A DNA stretch of 64,000 bases from Nageia nagi (GCA_050084985.1 JBITNC010000001.1:12214001-12278000), one strand, 5' to 3'. Shown: positions 11,871 to 23,199, counted from the first letter of the stretch. The notes: generated by a model from the sequence alone, not told the origin. Numbers and translations are program-made.

Positions 11871-12765
11871 TTATAAATACTTGATTTTAGCTATTTGGTA
11901 AGGTAAAATTCTATCTTTAAGAAGGTTACTCCTAGGTAGCTGTAGGCCCATGATAATTGCAAGAATTGGTTATATATGAAGCCACCGCTTAATTGGATGA
12001 TTGGCTCCACTTATTTCATGACATTGGTAGCATACTATCATTAGGGAACTTGTGGTGTATCAATGCATGAGTTACTCAATAGATTAAATACCCTCTTATA
12101 CTTATCCTTAATTGCAGTTTCTAGCATGAGGACTAGTACTAAAATTATGCTTCCATCATTAGGTATAGGTATTTTTTTTCTTTCTTCATTTGTCATTATT
12201 AAGCATGTTAATTTCACATTTGGAAAGGTTGATACTTGTTAATAGGAACTGATGCATGCCAAGTGAATAAATTAACATTTCTTGGATGGCCTATGATTGG
12301 CATGAAGAAATATGTAGAACGAAGGGGCATTATCTCCACTTATAGACTTCTTCACACTCTTTAGGCAATTGGGCATGTGTCAAAGTCATGTCCATATTTT
12401 TCTCCTTGCTAAGGCATCCATTTTGACCAAATTTTCACTTTGGTCATTGCCTATGCAGTCAGTTCCTACTTCTTACTTGTTCGAATTACCTTTGAAATTT
12501 AGCTGCTAATCACTATTCTCCATTTTTTGTGGTAGCATGTTATGCCAATCTAGCAACATACACATTGCCTTATCCTAATAATTTTGCACCCTAATTTGAT
12601 AATTAAATGTCGCTAATGATGTACATTAACCTATTTTAGGGCACCGATGATGTACATCCTTTGTGCAAACTTAAATAAACTCAAGTTCCTAAACCATTAT
12701 AGGTTTGAATATTAGGTATTTTTTAGGAGTTTCCTTCTATGCTTCTATTATTTATCCATGAATAA
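11871..12765. other. Unidentified internal region of the gag-only element
   Basis: The minus strand has some readable stretches (for example 12300-11900), but I cannot assign a family. It may be further exons of the antisense fragment. Confidence 0.4.
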
Positions 12766-14130
12766 TTACTTGAAAAATAGTATTATTAGAATACTAATGA
12801 AATCCTTAGCCATGGTCCTCCATGAACAAAACTTTTGGCATATTTTACAGGATATTTTATCATACCAAATCAACATATTATAATATATTATATTTATTTC
12901 ATCCTTGATTCGCATGTCTAATGTATTCAAATCATGGACATAAAACACATGATCACCAATGGCCATCAACACGGGTAGTGAGAGTTCACTCACTTTAAAG
13001 TAAATTAATGATACATCTGTTAGCAATTTGTTGAAATTGGATCTTCCCTAATGGATGATACATTTTGATGTGTATTCTCATGGTTTTTTTCTTTGAACCC
13101 ATCTAAAGCATACTTATTTTGAATCATGGACATAAAACACATGATCATTGATGGCCATTGATATGGTTAGTGAGAGTTCATTCCCTTAAAAAGTAAACTA
13201 GTGATACATTCATTAGTAATTTGTTAACATTGGGTCATCTCCAATGGATGATCCATTTTGCTATGTATCCACATAATTTTTCCTTTAAACCCAGCTAAAG
13301 CATACTATCTTTGAATCATGGACATAAAATGCATGATCGCTGATGGCCATCAAAATGACTAGTGAGAGTTTGCTCACTTAAAAAGTAAACTAGCAATATA
13401 GCCATTAGCAATTTGTTGACATTGGATCATCTCCAATGGATGATACATTTTGTTATGTATCCACATGAGGTTTTCTTTGAACCAATCTAAAGCATAATAT
13501 CTTTGGATCATAGACATAAAAATGCGTAATCATCGATGGCCAACAACATGGCTAGTGAGAGTTCACTTACTTAAAAGATAAATTGGTGATGTAATCATAA
13601 GTAACTTATTGATATTGATTATTTTTCAATTGATGATTCAACTCATTATGCATCTACCATATTTTATGACTGACATTCCATTATAGGTACATAGATCTTG
13701 AAGAACAAAAGAAAATTCTTGTCAAAACCAAGATGCTAGCACTATGCTCACTATCTTTTAGGCCACCAATGACATACATTTTATTACCATTTTTGCTCAT
13801 CCAAACCATCACCTCTCTATTTTGAGGTATGGATGTAAGTGCATCATCTTTCCAAGTATATAACACAATGAAATGACTAGATTCATGATTGAAATAGTAT
13901 AAAGGAGGCACAATATATCTTCCATATCTAGCCTCGGATATGGATTTCTATAATCATTTAAACATCATCCAAATAGTATTCCTAAAGATAGCTTCTTTAG
14001 TAGCTTTTGCCTTGACTACTCTGCTTAAGGATCTTTCATGGGGCACCCAAGTCAAAAGGGGGGCAACATAAGGACCCTCATCATCATTCAATCAATATCA
14101 GTAAAAGGATAAAAAAAATTTCTTCTATAT
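12766..14130 (-). pseudogene. Antisense F-box/kelch-like gene fragment with repeated module
   Basis: Read on the minus strand, 14130-13681 gives a partly open frame with Asn-Gly-Asn-Lys-Met-Tyr-Val-Ile-Gly-Gly, the hallmark of a kelch blade. Farther along, 13030-12880 reads Met-Ala-Ile-Gly-Asp-His-Val-Phe-Tyr-Val-His-Asp, another kelch-style strand. Between them lies a 192-bp tandem repeat whose length is exactly 64 codons, so the same frame recurs. Upstream residues resemble the end of an F-box, but weakly. Plant F-box/kelch proteins act as substrate receptors of SCF ubiquitin ligases. This copy has many stops and sits antisense to gag inside the LTR element, so it is most likely a captured, dead fragment. 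A different beta-propeller or unrelated repeat protein is possible. Confidence 0.45.
12931..13690. repeat. Tandem repeat, 192-bp period, four units
   Basis: The phrase atcatggacataaaa recurs, with small changes, at 12931, 13123, 13315 and 13507, exactly 192 bases apart each time. Each unit also contains tagtgagagtt and caatggatgat. The fourth unit decays toward 13690. The length is divisible by three, which preserves the minus-strand frame. Confidence 0.93.
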
Positions 14131-14186
14131 CTTGGCTACACTTCTTCTTTGGACATGTAATTTCATTGCTTCAATCACACATCCAA

Positions 14187-14197
14187 AGAGGGGAAAA
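14187..14197 (+). other. Polypurine tract of the gag-only element
   Basis: The sequence agaggggaaaa lies immediately before the TGTAGATGCC start of the 3' LTR, the site where plus-strand DNA synthesis would be primed. Confidence 0.8.
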
Positions 14198-14879
14198 TGT
14201 AGATGCCTCAAAATGAACCTTTATGTATGTAATAAATCATTTTAATCTCTTAACAATGTATCATTTAAAAAGAGATTAAAAATGCATAAGAAAGATGTAG
14301 ACCATGCATTTGACCCTAATGGCATGTACAAGGGGTCAAATCCTATAATAGAAGCATCCCTATATAAAGGCATTCAAGACATACAAAGACAGATGGTCAG
14401 ATTATCATCAAAAGGAGACTAGATAAGGGGCAGATTACAAAATACCTAAGGCTTCTATCAACTGAAGATTGGATAGAGAATCAAAGACTCAAGCATCATT
14501 TATAAAGTAAACCTTTGCAAGGTCTTCTTATTTGTAATAAGCGAATCTCTTGTCTCAAGCATTATCACACTTTTGTTATATTTATAAATCATTTATTCTC
14601 TTTTCATTTTATCTTTCCTCACATCTTTAGTTTTATCCTTAACATGATGCTAATGATGTATTGTTACTAGGGAACTAGTGTTGTGCTTATGTATGTGATA
14701 TTTCTTATTCTTGATGTATGACTTTTCTTAATCAATTGAATATGCATTTTAACAAAATGAACCTATATGCTTAATCATTTGTTGTCATATTCCTATTTTA
14801 TGTCAACAACTAATAGACCAAATAGTGCATGTATTAATTCCCCTAATTAATTATACTATTACATTATTTAGGGTCTAAA
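14198..14879 (+). repeat. 3' LTR of the gag-only element (682 bp)
   Basis: Starts TGTAGATGCC and ends near gggtctaaa, where the 5' LTR ends gggtctaca. It supplies the first 81 LTR bases missing from the 5' copy. A TATA box (TATATAAA) is at 14361-14368. Confidence 0.92.
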
Positions 14880-17716
14880 CTAATTTCCATATCTATAAGG
14901 TTTGGTTGATTTTGAAGTAAGAGTCATCCTATGTTGGCAACCTAGCATGGATTACTTGGTTTCCATATACAATTTGTTATTTAGCAAATTAAGATGTACA
15001 AACTTTAGATAGTAGAAAGTTAGAAATTGATTTTCAAGCTATGGAAAACCATATTCCAAAGAGTTATAATATTTGTTAGTAAAGAATAACTATTTCCTAA
15101 AATATACCAATTTGGAGGCTGATAACTTATAAGTATGCATATATCGAATGCAACCCAAATTATAAAACCAAGAAAGTTGAGAAATAGATTGCTTATATGT
15201 TAGAGTGGCTAACTTAAGTGTTCTGAGGCATATATCATACAATTCTTTAATGTGAAGCACCATTCATTCATATGCATTCTCAACCAATTGATGTACAGAG
15301 AGGGTAACATTGTAGGGCTCTACTTGGTGATGCTAACATAGCTAGAACATAATAGAACAGTTCTATTTCCTTCAATTATTTCTCCTTTCATCTTTGCTAT
15401 TCTTGCACCTCCTTCTCTAGCTTTTCACTCTATAGTTGTACAAATTCATGAAAAATAGTTCAATGCCATGATTATAGTAATGAAAGATAAACCTTTAAAA
15501 AATACCCTATAAATATACATAGGTAGATACATTCACTTGATAATATGGTATCAACAATCAACAATATTGTGTATTTGTATAGATTTATATTAATAACACT
15601 TTTTAGAAAAATGAAATGTACTTGAAAGCATGCACCATATCATCCCTCAAAATAATATCCCTAAATTTGGTTGTAGTATGGTAGTCATCACATACTCTAA
15701 TTTTCTTCACAACACTAATAATGGTTCATGTTAAATCCTTATTACTAGTATATAATCATTACTTGAAATATTTTAATTATTATTCATTTATAAATGTCAT
15801 GATTTTTTATAAGAAACTTATTTATAAATATCATGATTTTTTTTTAACAAATGAATATACAAAACATGGTCTAGTTCCATCCAAAAACTTCTTTGTATTT
15901 TTATCCATGGACAATGCAAAATCTACTTCAATCTATAAAAGAATAACTATATAGAATTTGGGCCCAGATGGTCAATGCAAATATAGACACAAGATAATAG
16001 AATGATTCCAAACAAAATGACTGCATAAAGTGATAAAGGCAAGAGCAAAGCACAATTAAGAGTTGCTTTAATTTTTTATAGATTCCTAAAAATAGTTCAA
16101 TAACATAGTATTGAAAAACAAGGCTTTCCAAAATATCATATCAATACACCAATGTACCGAATTACATGTAAGATCTTCTCTAATGTTTATTGTTCAACAA
16201 GTTTTTTCTATTTCCTTCAAGTATTTATGCTTTCATCTTTGGAATTCTTACACATCCTTCTTTATCTCTTCACTCTACAGATGTATAGATTCTATAATGT
16301 ACCTTTTTAGGATTTATTAAAGTCAAAATTCAATTCCACTTTAATTCTTGAATTAGGTCATCATTGAACATGCTTAGAAACCATCCAAAATATGTGCTCA
16401 AACTAAAATGGAACAATAATAGCTAAATCTGATATAAAGTGCTCATAACATGGGAATAAGACCAAAAGGGTAAGTGTAAGAAGATGGGTCCACAAAATGG
16501 CCAAAAAGTGGACATGTTTTCCTTGATTTTTAGGTTTCATCATAATTGATATCAATTTTTTAATCCCTTAGAGATAGAATATTGAAAAATGTCACTATGA
16601 TGAAAATATATTACTTGGAGTGTAGTTTCCAAATATGTAGTTTATTACAACACCTAGTTGATAGAAATTGATTTATAATAGGTACTTCTAAAAGCTATTG
16701 TTTAAAATGTACTATTTTATGAGCATACCATGGTCTTCTATGACAAACATATTTTGAACTAAAATATAATATTTTTTTAAAATCCTTTTGCAAAAAGATA
16801 CCTACCACATTGAAGATTGTGCAAGATATTTTTTCATATTTTTTTCATGAATACTTTTTTTTATAAAAATTTTACTGGACATAATTGTTATTTCAAAAAG
16901 TACCAATCTATGGCATGCATAATTTGACCAACAAATCCTTTTTTATTTTTTATTTAATAGAGAATTTTCTATAGATTGTTGACATAATTTTTTTCTTAAT
17001 TCCCCCAAATAAAAAAGTTATTAAAAAAGTCATAAAACCTAATTTTTCAATTATAAGGAACAATTTCATCAAAAATTACTTTATAAATAGGAAATATAGT
17101 CAAATTGTCAAAAAATTACATATTTGTAATCTGGTCTCTTTGACTTGTAATGGGTTTTAATTTCATGAAAAAAATCCTCAAAAAATTAGATCAAACATCT
17201 GATAAAAGTTTGTATTTATCCCTACCATTACCATGAACAAGAAGATGTAGGTCCAAGGCTAATACTTGGCTCACTAAGCCTTTTCCAAGCCTAAGACCAA
17301 AGCTAAATTCAAATAATGAAATTTTGTTATGTTTTTCCATTCAAATATGAATGAAATTTCATTACAAATGAAATTTTGTTTTGTTTGTACCCATTACTAT
17401 CAATAGTACTTTGGATATTACTTTGTTCGAACTTTGGATCATTTTGTCCATATCCTACATCACCAATAGTTTCAACAATGATGTTTTTGTATTTTTCTAA
17501 TGCAAAATTAAGGTGGAGAAGGTATTGGAAATCCATTTTTTAATCACTTATCAAAGGTGGTAATTGTTGCAACATTTTTGAAGGTGAAGTATGAATATTT
17601 GATGGTGAAAGAAATTATTTTTTATCTTTAATTTTAAAGAAATTCTTGAGTAATCATAGGGGTTTAAAATATCATAAAACAAAGGGAGCAAGGAGTACTT
17701 TGACACTTCAAGAAAT
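14880..17716. other. AT-rich non-coding spacer with a diverged direct repeat
   Basis: No gene is supported. The stretches 15365-15450 and 16208-16290 align in direct orientation (tctatttccttcaa.tattt, then tttcatcttt and cttctctt/ctctagc.tttcactcta), so part of this spacer is duplicated. Poly-T and poly-A runs are common between 16740 and 17060. Confidence 0.55.
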
Positions 17717-18562
17717 TCAAGTGAATAAATAAAAGGAGGCAAAAAGAGAAAGGGATAGATATGCAAAGATTAAAGCATCAAGCATAATTGCAATTGAGCA
17801 TGAGAACAATGAGGAGAATGTAATTGAAGAGATGAACATGGATGATGCAAGTGTGTAACATGCAAATATGATAAAAGCTTCAAATACTATAAATAACTCT
17901 TCAAATCCAATATTGAATGAAGCTTCAAATCTTGGAAGTACCTTTTCAAATCCAACATTGAATGAAGCTCCAAATCCAACCACATCTTCAAATCCACCAG
18001 TGAATGATGCTTCCATTTTGATAACTATGGATACAAATCCAGGTATGCCTTCATAACCTCCTTTGAATGACATGTAAAATGTGAATATCGAATCAAATTT
18101 AGATATGCCTTTCAACCCTTATTTTGATAATGTAGATGATATTTATTCTAATCATGAAGAAAATGAAATAGTAAATGATACTGAAAATCATAGTTTTAAT
18201 AATTCTTTGGATAATATATTTTTTCAAATTGAAAGCAATAGATTAGATAATATCCCTAGTAAGAAATCTTGGAGACAAATAATAAGATATAAAAATATGG
18301 TATATGATCAATTTTTCTCTAAGCAAACATTAGGTTTTCAATGTTAACTCCTATTGCAATTAATGAAAATGAGAAAGGTAGTGAAAAATGTAGGTATTTG
18401 TGTGAAGAAGGATGAACTAGCCCTTAAACAAGTTATATTGATTGTTTCTTGTGCCATTGACTCTATAGGAAAAAATAGCCAATCTAAAGATAAGAATGTG
18501 GCACATTGAGCTATAAAAATAACTTTAGTTAGTAAAATAAATTCTAGTAGAAAGATCATAGG
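17717..18562 (+). pseudogene. Transposase-like gene, 5' half (split by LTR insertion)
   Basis: The frame opens with a basic stretch (Lys-Glu-Ala-Lys-Arg-Glu-Arg-Asp-Arg near 17733). It continues through a low-complexity region of five or so degenerate repeats with the theme Ser-Asn-Pro-x-Leu-Asn-Glu-Ala (17880-18060), then an Asp/Asn-rich region. At the target-duplication boundary it reads into the sequence at 30923 in the same frame (Lys-Ile-Ile-Gly-Lys, then the sequence beginning Ser-Gly-Phe-Leu-Asn-Ile-Asn-His-Lys-Thr, resembling a helix-turn-helix). Several stops are present. See the 3' half for family assignment. Confidence 0.55.
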
Positions 18563-18567
18563 TAAGT
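18563..18567. other. Target-site duplication, left copy (GTAAG)
   Basis: Five bases identical to 30923-30927 directly outside the LTR pair, as produced by LTR-retrotransposon integrase. Confidence 0.93.
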
Positions 18568-18659
18568 GTATATCTATACATAATAAATTCTTTAATAAAG
18601 CCCCGGTGTACTTTACTTTCAATCATGAGTTCATTTTAAGATCCCTGAGAGTTTTTCTG

Positions 18660-18990
18660 AAGCAAATAAAGCATGTTGGAGCAAAATGATGATGTCATAG
18701 AAGAAAGGATAATCGTAGTTTTGGAAAAGACTGGGTTTCAGAGATGGTGAGGTTAGCAAGGGGTAATTGAAAAGCCGAAGTCAGTGAATAAAGCACACTG
18801 GAGCGAAATGATGACATCACGGAAGAAAGGATAATCGTAGTTTTGGAAAAGACCAGGTTCCAGAGGAGGTGAGGTCAGCAAGAGATAATTGAAGAGCTGG
18901 AGTCCATAAATTAAGTGTTCCAGAAGTAAAGTGTTCTAGAATAAAATGATGACATCATGGAGGAAAAGATAGTCACATTTTTGGCAAGAA
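18660..18990 (+). promoter_or_regulatory. U3 tandem repeat array with three bZIP-type octamers (5' LTR)
   Basis: Three repeat units contain TGATGTCA (18690), TGACATCA (18812) and TGACATCA (18950), spaced 122 and 138 bases, each followed by a purine-rich gaagaaaggata-type stretch. Both octamer forms are one C-to-T step from TGACGTCA, the palindrome bound by plant bZIP factors. The array ends about 135 bases before the likely TATA box, the right place for an enhancer. Function is inferred. Confidence 0.6.
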
Positions 18991-19091
18991 ATAGATCCTA
19001 GAGGAGGTGATACCTGCAAAAGGTAGAATCTTAGTTTTGAGAAGACATTACCTTCCATGACCTTCTCAGTTTTGTAACATTCAGACAAGTG

Positions 19092-19099
19092 GCATATAT
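19092..19099 (+). promoter_or_regulatory. Possible TATA box, copy 1 5' LTR
   Basis: CATATATA within ggcatatatagatgg, conserved in the 3' LTR near 30295. It lies downstream of the octamer array. Confidence 0.4.
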
Positions 19100-19740
19100 A
19101 GATGGTGATAGTTAGAAGTGGCCAGAATCTTGAGGCCATTTTTTGTAACCGTTCTATTTTCATTTTCTTGTAACTGTTATTTTTTTAGTATAAGTGTATG
19201 AAAATAAAGCGAAGAGGGGTCGGAAGTCCTAGTTTTTCTCTTTACATTTGTTCTCTAAGATCGGTAGTTTTTATCAGTAATATGATATCATCTTGACCTT
19301 TCTTGTCTAGCACTTGTAATTGTTATTCTTAATTAGGTTACAGTATGGCAGCTTGGCATGTTTCCTGGATGATAATTACGAGCTGTTAGCATAACTATGT
19401 CTGCATACATGGTAGAGTAAAGCTGGTAAACTACTAGAGAGTGAGAGCTTATACTGTAGCTGCTACACTAGATTCAGGCTAAGGTTTCACACCCTATGAA
19501 AGCCCATGCTGAACTAGTGATTCACCTTTACTTTCTCTCTTGTTACCCTAAGCCCTTTGCTTAAATTCTTCGCACTCTACTCCTTTTATTTTCTTTCCTA
19601 TTACTTCTCTTATACCCAATAGATAAGGAATTGACCTTCTCCAGAGATCAGACTGTCACCATAGTCTATTCTTGATTTACTTTGGTTGAGATTATTCATG
19701 GCGCATATATTACACAATCCTAATCAACAATATTTCTTTT

Positions 19741-19757
19741 TGGCATGCCCGATGGGA
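19741..19757 (+). other. Primer-binding-site-like sequence, copy 1
   Basis: TTTTTGGC followed by ATGCCCGATGGGA begins 7-11 bases after the LTR end. The pattern resembles the TTTGGCGCC..CGGTGGGG-type sites of Tat elements after CG decay. Copy 2 has a related sequence at the equivalent place (52868-52887, minus strand). Confidence 0.45.
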
Positions 19758-19880
19758 CCTAAAGAAACTTATTGGTGACTCTGCTGAAGCACTATCTATG
19801 GTATGTATTAAAGTAGATTGTTTGTAAATATCGTATGTGCTTTTGAACCTTTTATTTTCTTTTGCAACCTAGAGTTTATG

Positions 19881-21480
19881 TGGACTAGATCTCGAATCAG
19901 AGCAGCAAAAGAAGCACCATATTTTAGAATGTTTGATTCTCCTAAGAGAAAGACCCTGATCAAGTCCAAGTCTTTGAATAGTATCAGCACCCTAAAATCC
20001 TTTACCAAGCCAGAACCATTCAATATTCACACCAGAAATACCTCTCCTAAAATGGCTAATCCAACTCAGAATATTTATCCAGCATGGGACAATGGGGTAC
20101 CAATAGCCCTGGTCGTGTTGCCTGACATCCCAGTAAATGTTTTCAAAACCCTTCCGGAGTTTGATGCAACTTCAGAGAAAATGGCTTATGAGCATTGTGT
20201 TGATGTAGCTGGCCTAGCTAATATTCATAATATTCAACATGAAGATGTCATGGTGAGATTACTGGCTCAGTCTTTCAAAGGAAAGGTCCTGGATTGGTAC
20301 AAGGGCCTTCCTAATGGATCTATAACCACTTGGGCTCAATTGGTAGAGCCCTTTATCTTGGAATTTAATGAATTAGGAGATCCTTTTTCTTTGTTAACAC
20401 AGTTCACTTCAATCAAAAGATATGAGCAAGAAAATATCCCTAATTTCAACATTAGATTCCAAAAAACTTGGATGAGAGTCCCAATGCTAGTCAGGCCTCA
20501 GTAATTTCAAGCCCTAATGTATTACTTGAGAGCCTTTCCTCCAGATCTCTCTCTGCAAATCCAAAATTCTGGAGTAAATACTTTCCCAGAGGTCTATAGA
20601 CAAGTAGTATATGTCGAAGCCTATCTTATTTCAGTAGGAAAATTGCCAAGTCGCATGCCAATGCCTTATTTTCCAGTAACTACCCAAAAGCAAATTTTGA
20701 GACCTCAAGTAGTTAGTTTGGCTCCACCTCTGGCCAGTATTCCTACCCCTATTCAACAATGGCCATCAACCTTACCAGTCCCTAGAGCTCCCTTGGCCTT
20801 ACCAGCCCCTCCTCAGCCTAATATGAATCAAGGGGTAGCTTCATCGATAGAGATTTAGGAACTCTGAAATTTGTGTAGGAATATGGCAAATCAAATTACC
20901 ATTCTAAGTAGGCAAAGCAATGTAAGAAGATATCCTTATCCTACTATAGAAAAGGCTTAGCATGTGTTAAATGAGGATGTAGACCAAGCTTCCTCTTCCG
21001 GGTTAGCCACTGGTTTGTGTTTGGCCTGCAATGATGCTCATGAATAAACAACATGTCCTATTTATCAATACTAAGAGTATTTATCAAGAAGTGGGGGTAT
21101 TCCTCCACTTGGTGTAGCTAATGACATGAACCAAGATGTGAACCTGATGAATTTTGCACCAGCGGATATAGGAGTTTCTGCTGTGGAAATAAGATCAAGG
21201 AAAAAACCCCTAGTCTTTGGTATTCTGGAAAGAAAAGTTGAATCCCAAAAGAGTTTCGGTTCAGTGATTCCTAAAAAGTAAGATGCATTTTCTGGTTCTA
21301 AGGAAAAGACCCCAGAAAAGGAAATAGTTTCCCAAAAATTCCCATTTTTGGAAACCAAACTGACGCCTAAAGCCAATGATCAAAATGTCCAAAAGTTAAG
21401 GTTCCCTTCACTCACCAAGCATTAGAGAAAAGACAATACTCTACAGCTTCAGGAAAGATTTACCGATAGATTTAGAAATA
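19881..21480 (+). pseudogene. gag: gag of Tat-like copy 1
   Basis: The most natural start is the Met at 20051, within a longer frame opening at 19818. A capsid core lies at 20150-20500: Leu-Leu-Ala-Gln-Ser-Phe-Lys-Gly-Lys..Asp-Trp-Tyr-Lys-Gly-Leu-Pro and Phe-Ile-Leu-Glu-Phe, as in retrotransposon gag domains. A TAA at 20502 interrupts a Pro-Gln-x-Phe-Gln context, and the frame continues in 20517-20858 to a Pro-rich linker. A single CxxC-type cluster (Cys-Leu-Ala-Cys near 21028) may be a decayed zinc knuckle. The protein would form the particle that packages element RNA. The related capsid segment of copy 2 is at 52216-51959 on the minus strand. Confidence 0.85.
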
Positions 21481-21499
21481 AAATTGGTGAACCTCCAGC

Positions 21500-22080
21500 T
21501 ATCCCAGAGTTCAACATTATGGCAGAGCTAAAGAGAACTCCCACAAGAGTGTCCTTATTTGAAGCTTTAAAAATTCTTGGGCAAATTGATTTACTAAAAA
21601 CGTCTCTTATAGCATTGAATGAAGGAATGGAAAGAGTGCTTAATCTTTTTGAGACATCGAAATATCTAGGGATGGGAAAGAACAAACCTCTAGCTTTTTA
21701 TATGACTCTAGAAATCAAGGGATATGTACTTCATAATTGTCTGGTTGATTCTGGGGTAGCTACTACTGTGATGCCTAAAGCAGTGTGCGATGTGATGGGG
21801 TTGCCTATGACAAGAACATCCACTGGAGTACTACAACTGGATTCCACACCTGTCAAAATAGTAGGAGTGATCAAAGATATAGTCCTAAAAATACATAAGT
21901 GTCCCTCTGTAATTATTACTCAAGAAGTTGTAGTTGTTGAGCTACCCCCTTTGTTTGGGCTATGTCTATCTAGAGAATTTATAGCTAAAATAGGGGGTTA
22001 TCTAGCAATGGACTACACCCATTATTTGATCCATTATGGAAATAAGAGGGTAAGACTGAATAATGAGGAAATTTCTGAGT
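21500..22080 (+). pseudogene. Aspartic protease domain, copy 1
   Basis: Reading frame 21519-22472 opens with a linker that is conserved in copies 2 and 3 (Glu-Leu-Lys-x-Thr-Pro). The retropepsin active site follows at about 21740 (Leu-Val-Asp-Ser-Gly-Val-Ala), with the expected Val-Met-Pro a few residues on. The Pro-Pro-Leu-Phe..Cys-Leu-Ser-Arg-Glu-Phe block near 21945-21980 is shared with copies 2 and 3. The protease would cut gag-pol into mature proteins. This part has no internal stop in copy 1 and runs directly into the archaeal-type RNase H. Confidence 0.85.
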
Positions 22081-22289
22081 TTCATGTAGAGAAAAAGGAG
22101 GAGATTTGTACAATCTTTAGCGAATTGGAAGAATCAGATGAATTGCTGGAAGAACTGCAAACCAAAGACCCTTGTAGTATGAGTATGCTCAACACTATCT
22201 ACGACCTAGAGCTTGGAAATTATTGTTTAATAGAACCAGAATCTTTCATCCTGAAACTCACAAGGGAAGATTTTCAAAGAAATGAAATT

Positions 22290-22690
22290 TGGGAGATGTC
22301 TTTTGATGGGGCAAAATCTAAAAATGGATCCGGAGCTAGAATTATCCTGACCAACCCAACTGGTAAGGTACATAAATTTTCTTTCAGACTCACCTGGTTA
22401 TGTTCCAATAATGCAGCAGAATATGAAGCTCTTTGCCTTGGACTAGAACAAGCCATCAAAATGAAAATTTAGTGTTTAAAGATCGAAGGGGATTCAGAGT
22501 TGATCATGAAATAGGTGACAGGTAAATGTTCAGTCAAGCATCATTATTTGAAATCTTACAGGAATCAGGTTTGGGATCTATTTGAGCATTTCGAAGCATT
22601 ACATATTTAGTCTATCCCAAGGAAATTCAACCAAGAAGCTAACACCTTAGCACAAATGGGAGCCAATTTTGATCCTACCAATGACTGGTT
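22290..22690 (+). pseudogene. Archaeal-type RNase H domain upstream of reverse transcriptase, copy 1
   Basis: Domain signatures appear in order: Ser-Phe-Asp-Gly-Ala (first catalytic Asp), Asn-Asn-Ala-Ala-Glu-Tyr-Glu-Ala-Leu (catalytic Glu), Ile-Glu-Gly-Asp-Ser-Glu-Leu-Ile (second Asp), and Ile-Pro-Arg-Lys..Asn-Gln-Glu-Ala-Asn-x-Leu-Ala, where the last acidic residue is Asn instead of Asp. Three in-frame TAG stops lie inside, two at probable Gln codons. Such domains degrade the RNA strand of RNA-DNA hybrids and were acquired by Tat-group elements. The position between protease and reverse transcriptase is unusual: from memory, published Tat elements have it after the conventional RNase H. Confidence 0.85.
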
Positions 22691-23199
22691 CTAGAGGAAG
22701 GGTGTTCAGATCATTTTCAGGCCATCAATTCCAGATAATGATTCCTTTTGGCAGGTGTTTCAGGATGAGGCTCAAATTAACCAATTTTTATTACAACAAA
22801 CTATATGTCATGCAGTAGGTGAAGAGGACTCCGAAGTTTTTTGGGAGCAAGACATAATTTAGCTGAACAATAATAAAATCCCTAAGGATTTGATTCCATT
22901 CGAAGGATTATTTGATAGGAGTGACCAAGTAAAAAGAAGAGGTATGAATATAAACCCAATAACTATAAAGAACATGAAGTTTTTTCGGGTAAGTCATTAA
23001 AAATTGGTATATCTAATACTCCAGAATAGATTCAAGAAATTGTATAATTATGCAAAACATATGTTAATGTTATTGCTTGGTCTTATGATGATTTAAAGGT
23101 TTTTGATAGATCAGTGATACAACATACAATTGAGTTGATAGATGATGCTAAACTAGTCAGATAAAAATAAAGACCACTAAACCCTAAGATTGAAGTTAC
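22691..23199 (+). pseudogene. Linker between RNase H and reverse transcriptase, copy 1
   Basis: Still readable in pieces, with a frameshift near 22990. It contains the conserved pre-RT phrase Asp-Leu-Ile-Pro-Phe-Glu-Gly-Leu-Phe-Asp (about 22890-22920), matching Leu-Ser-Phe-Glu-Arg-Leu-Phe-Asp of copy 2. Toward the end it reads Ile-Gln-His-Thr-Ile-Glu-Leu, the usual lead-in to gypsy reverse transcriptase. Confidence 0.65.

Larger units (their letters stand above)
7316..14879 (+). mobile_element. Gag-only LTR retrotransposon (TR-GAG-like, Ty3/gypsy-related)
   Basis: Two direct repeats of about 0.6-0.7 kb (7416-8017 and 14198-14879) enclose about 6.2 kb. The left start falls in the assembly gap. 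The internal region begins with a decayed gypsy-type gag reading frame (8084-10163). I find no protease, reverse transcriptase, RNase H or integrase anywhere in it. Instead the rest holds non-coding sequence and minus-strand gene-like fragments. This layout fits non-autonomous elements that keep gag and depend on pol proteins from elsewhere. No target duplication can be checked because the left flank is undetermined, and no canonical primer-binding site is evident after 8017. Confidence 0.85.
18568..19729 (+). repeat. 5' LTR of copy 1 (1,162 bp)
   Basis: Starts TGTATATCTATACATAATAA and ends CTAATCAACA; it aligns over its full length with 29760-30922. The first 400 bases carry a three-unit tandem repeat with an octamer in each unit. 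Confidence 0.96.

Noticed and set aside
17717-18115. 132-residue minus-strand open frame
   Set aside because: Antisense shadow of the repeat-containing N terminus of the transposase-like gene, which reads on the plus strand into the 3' half.
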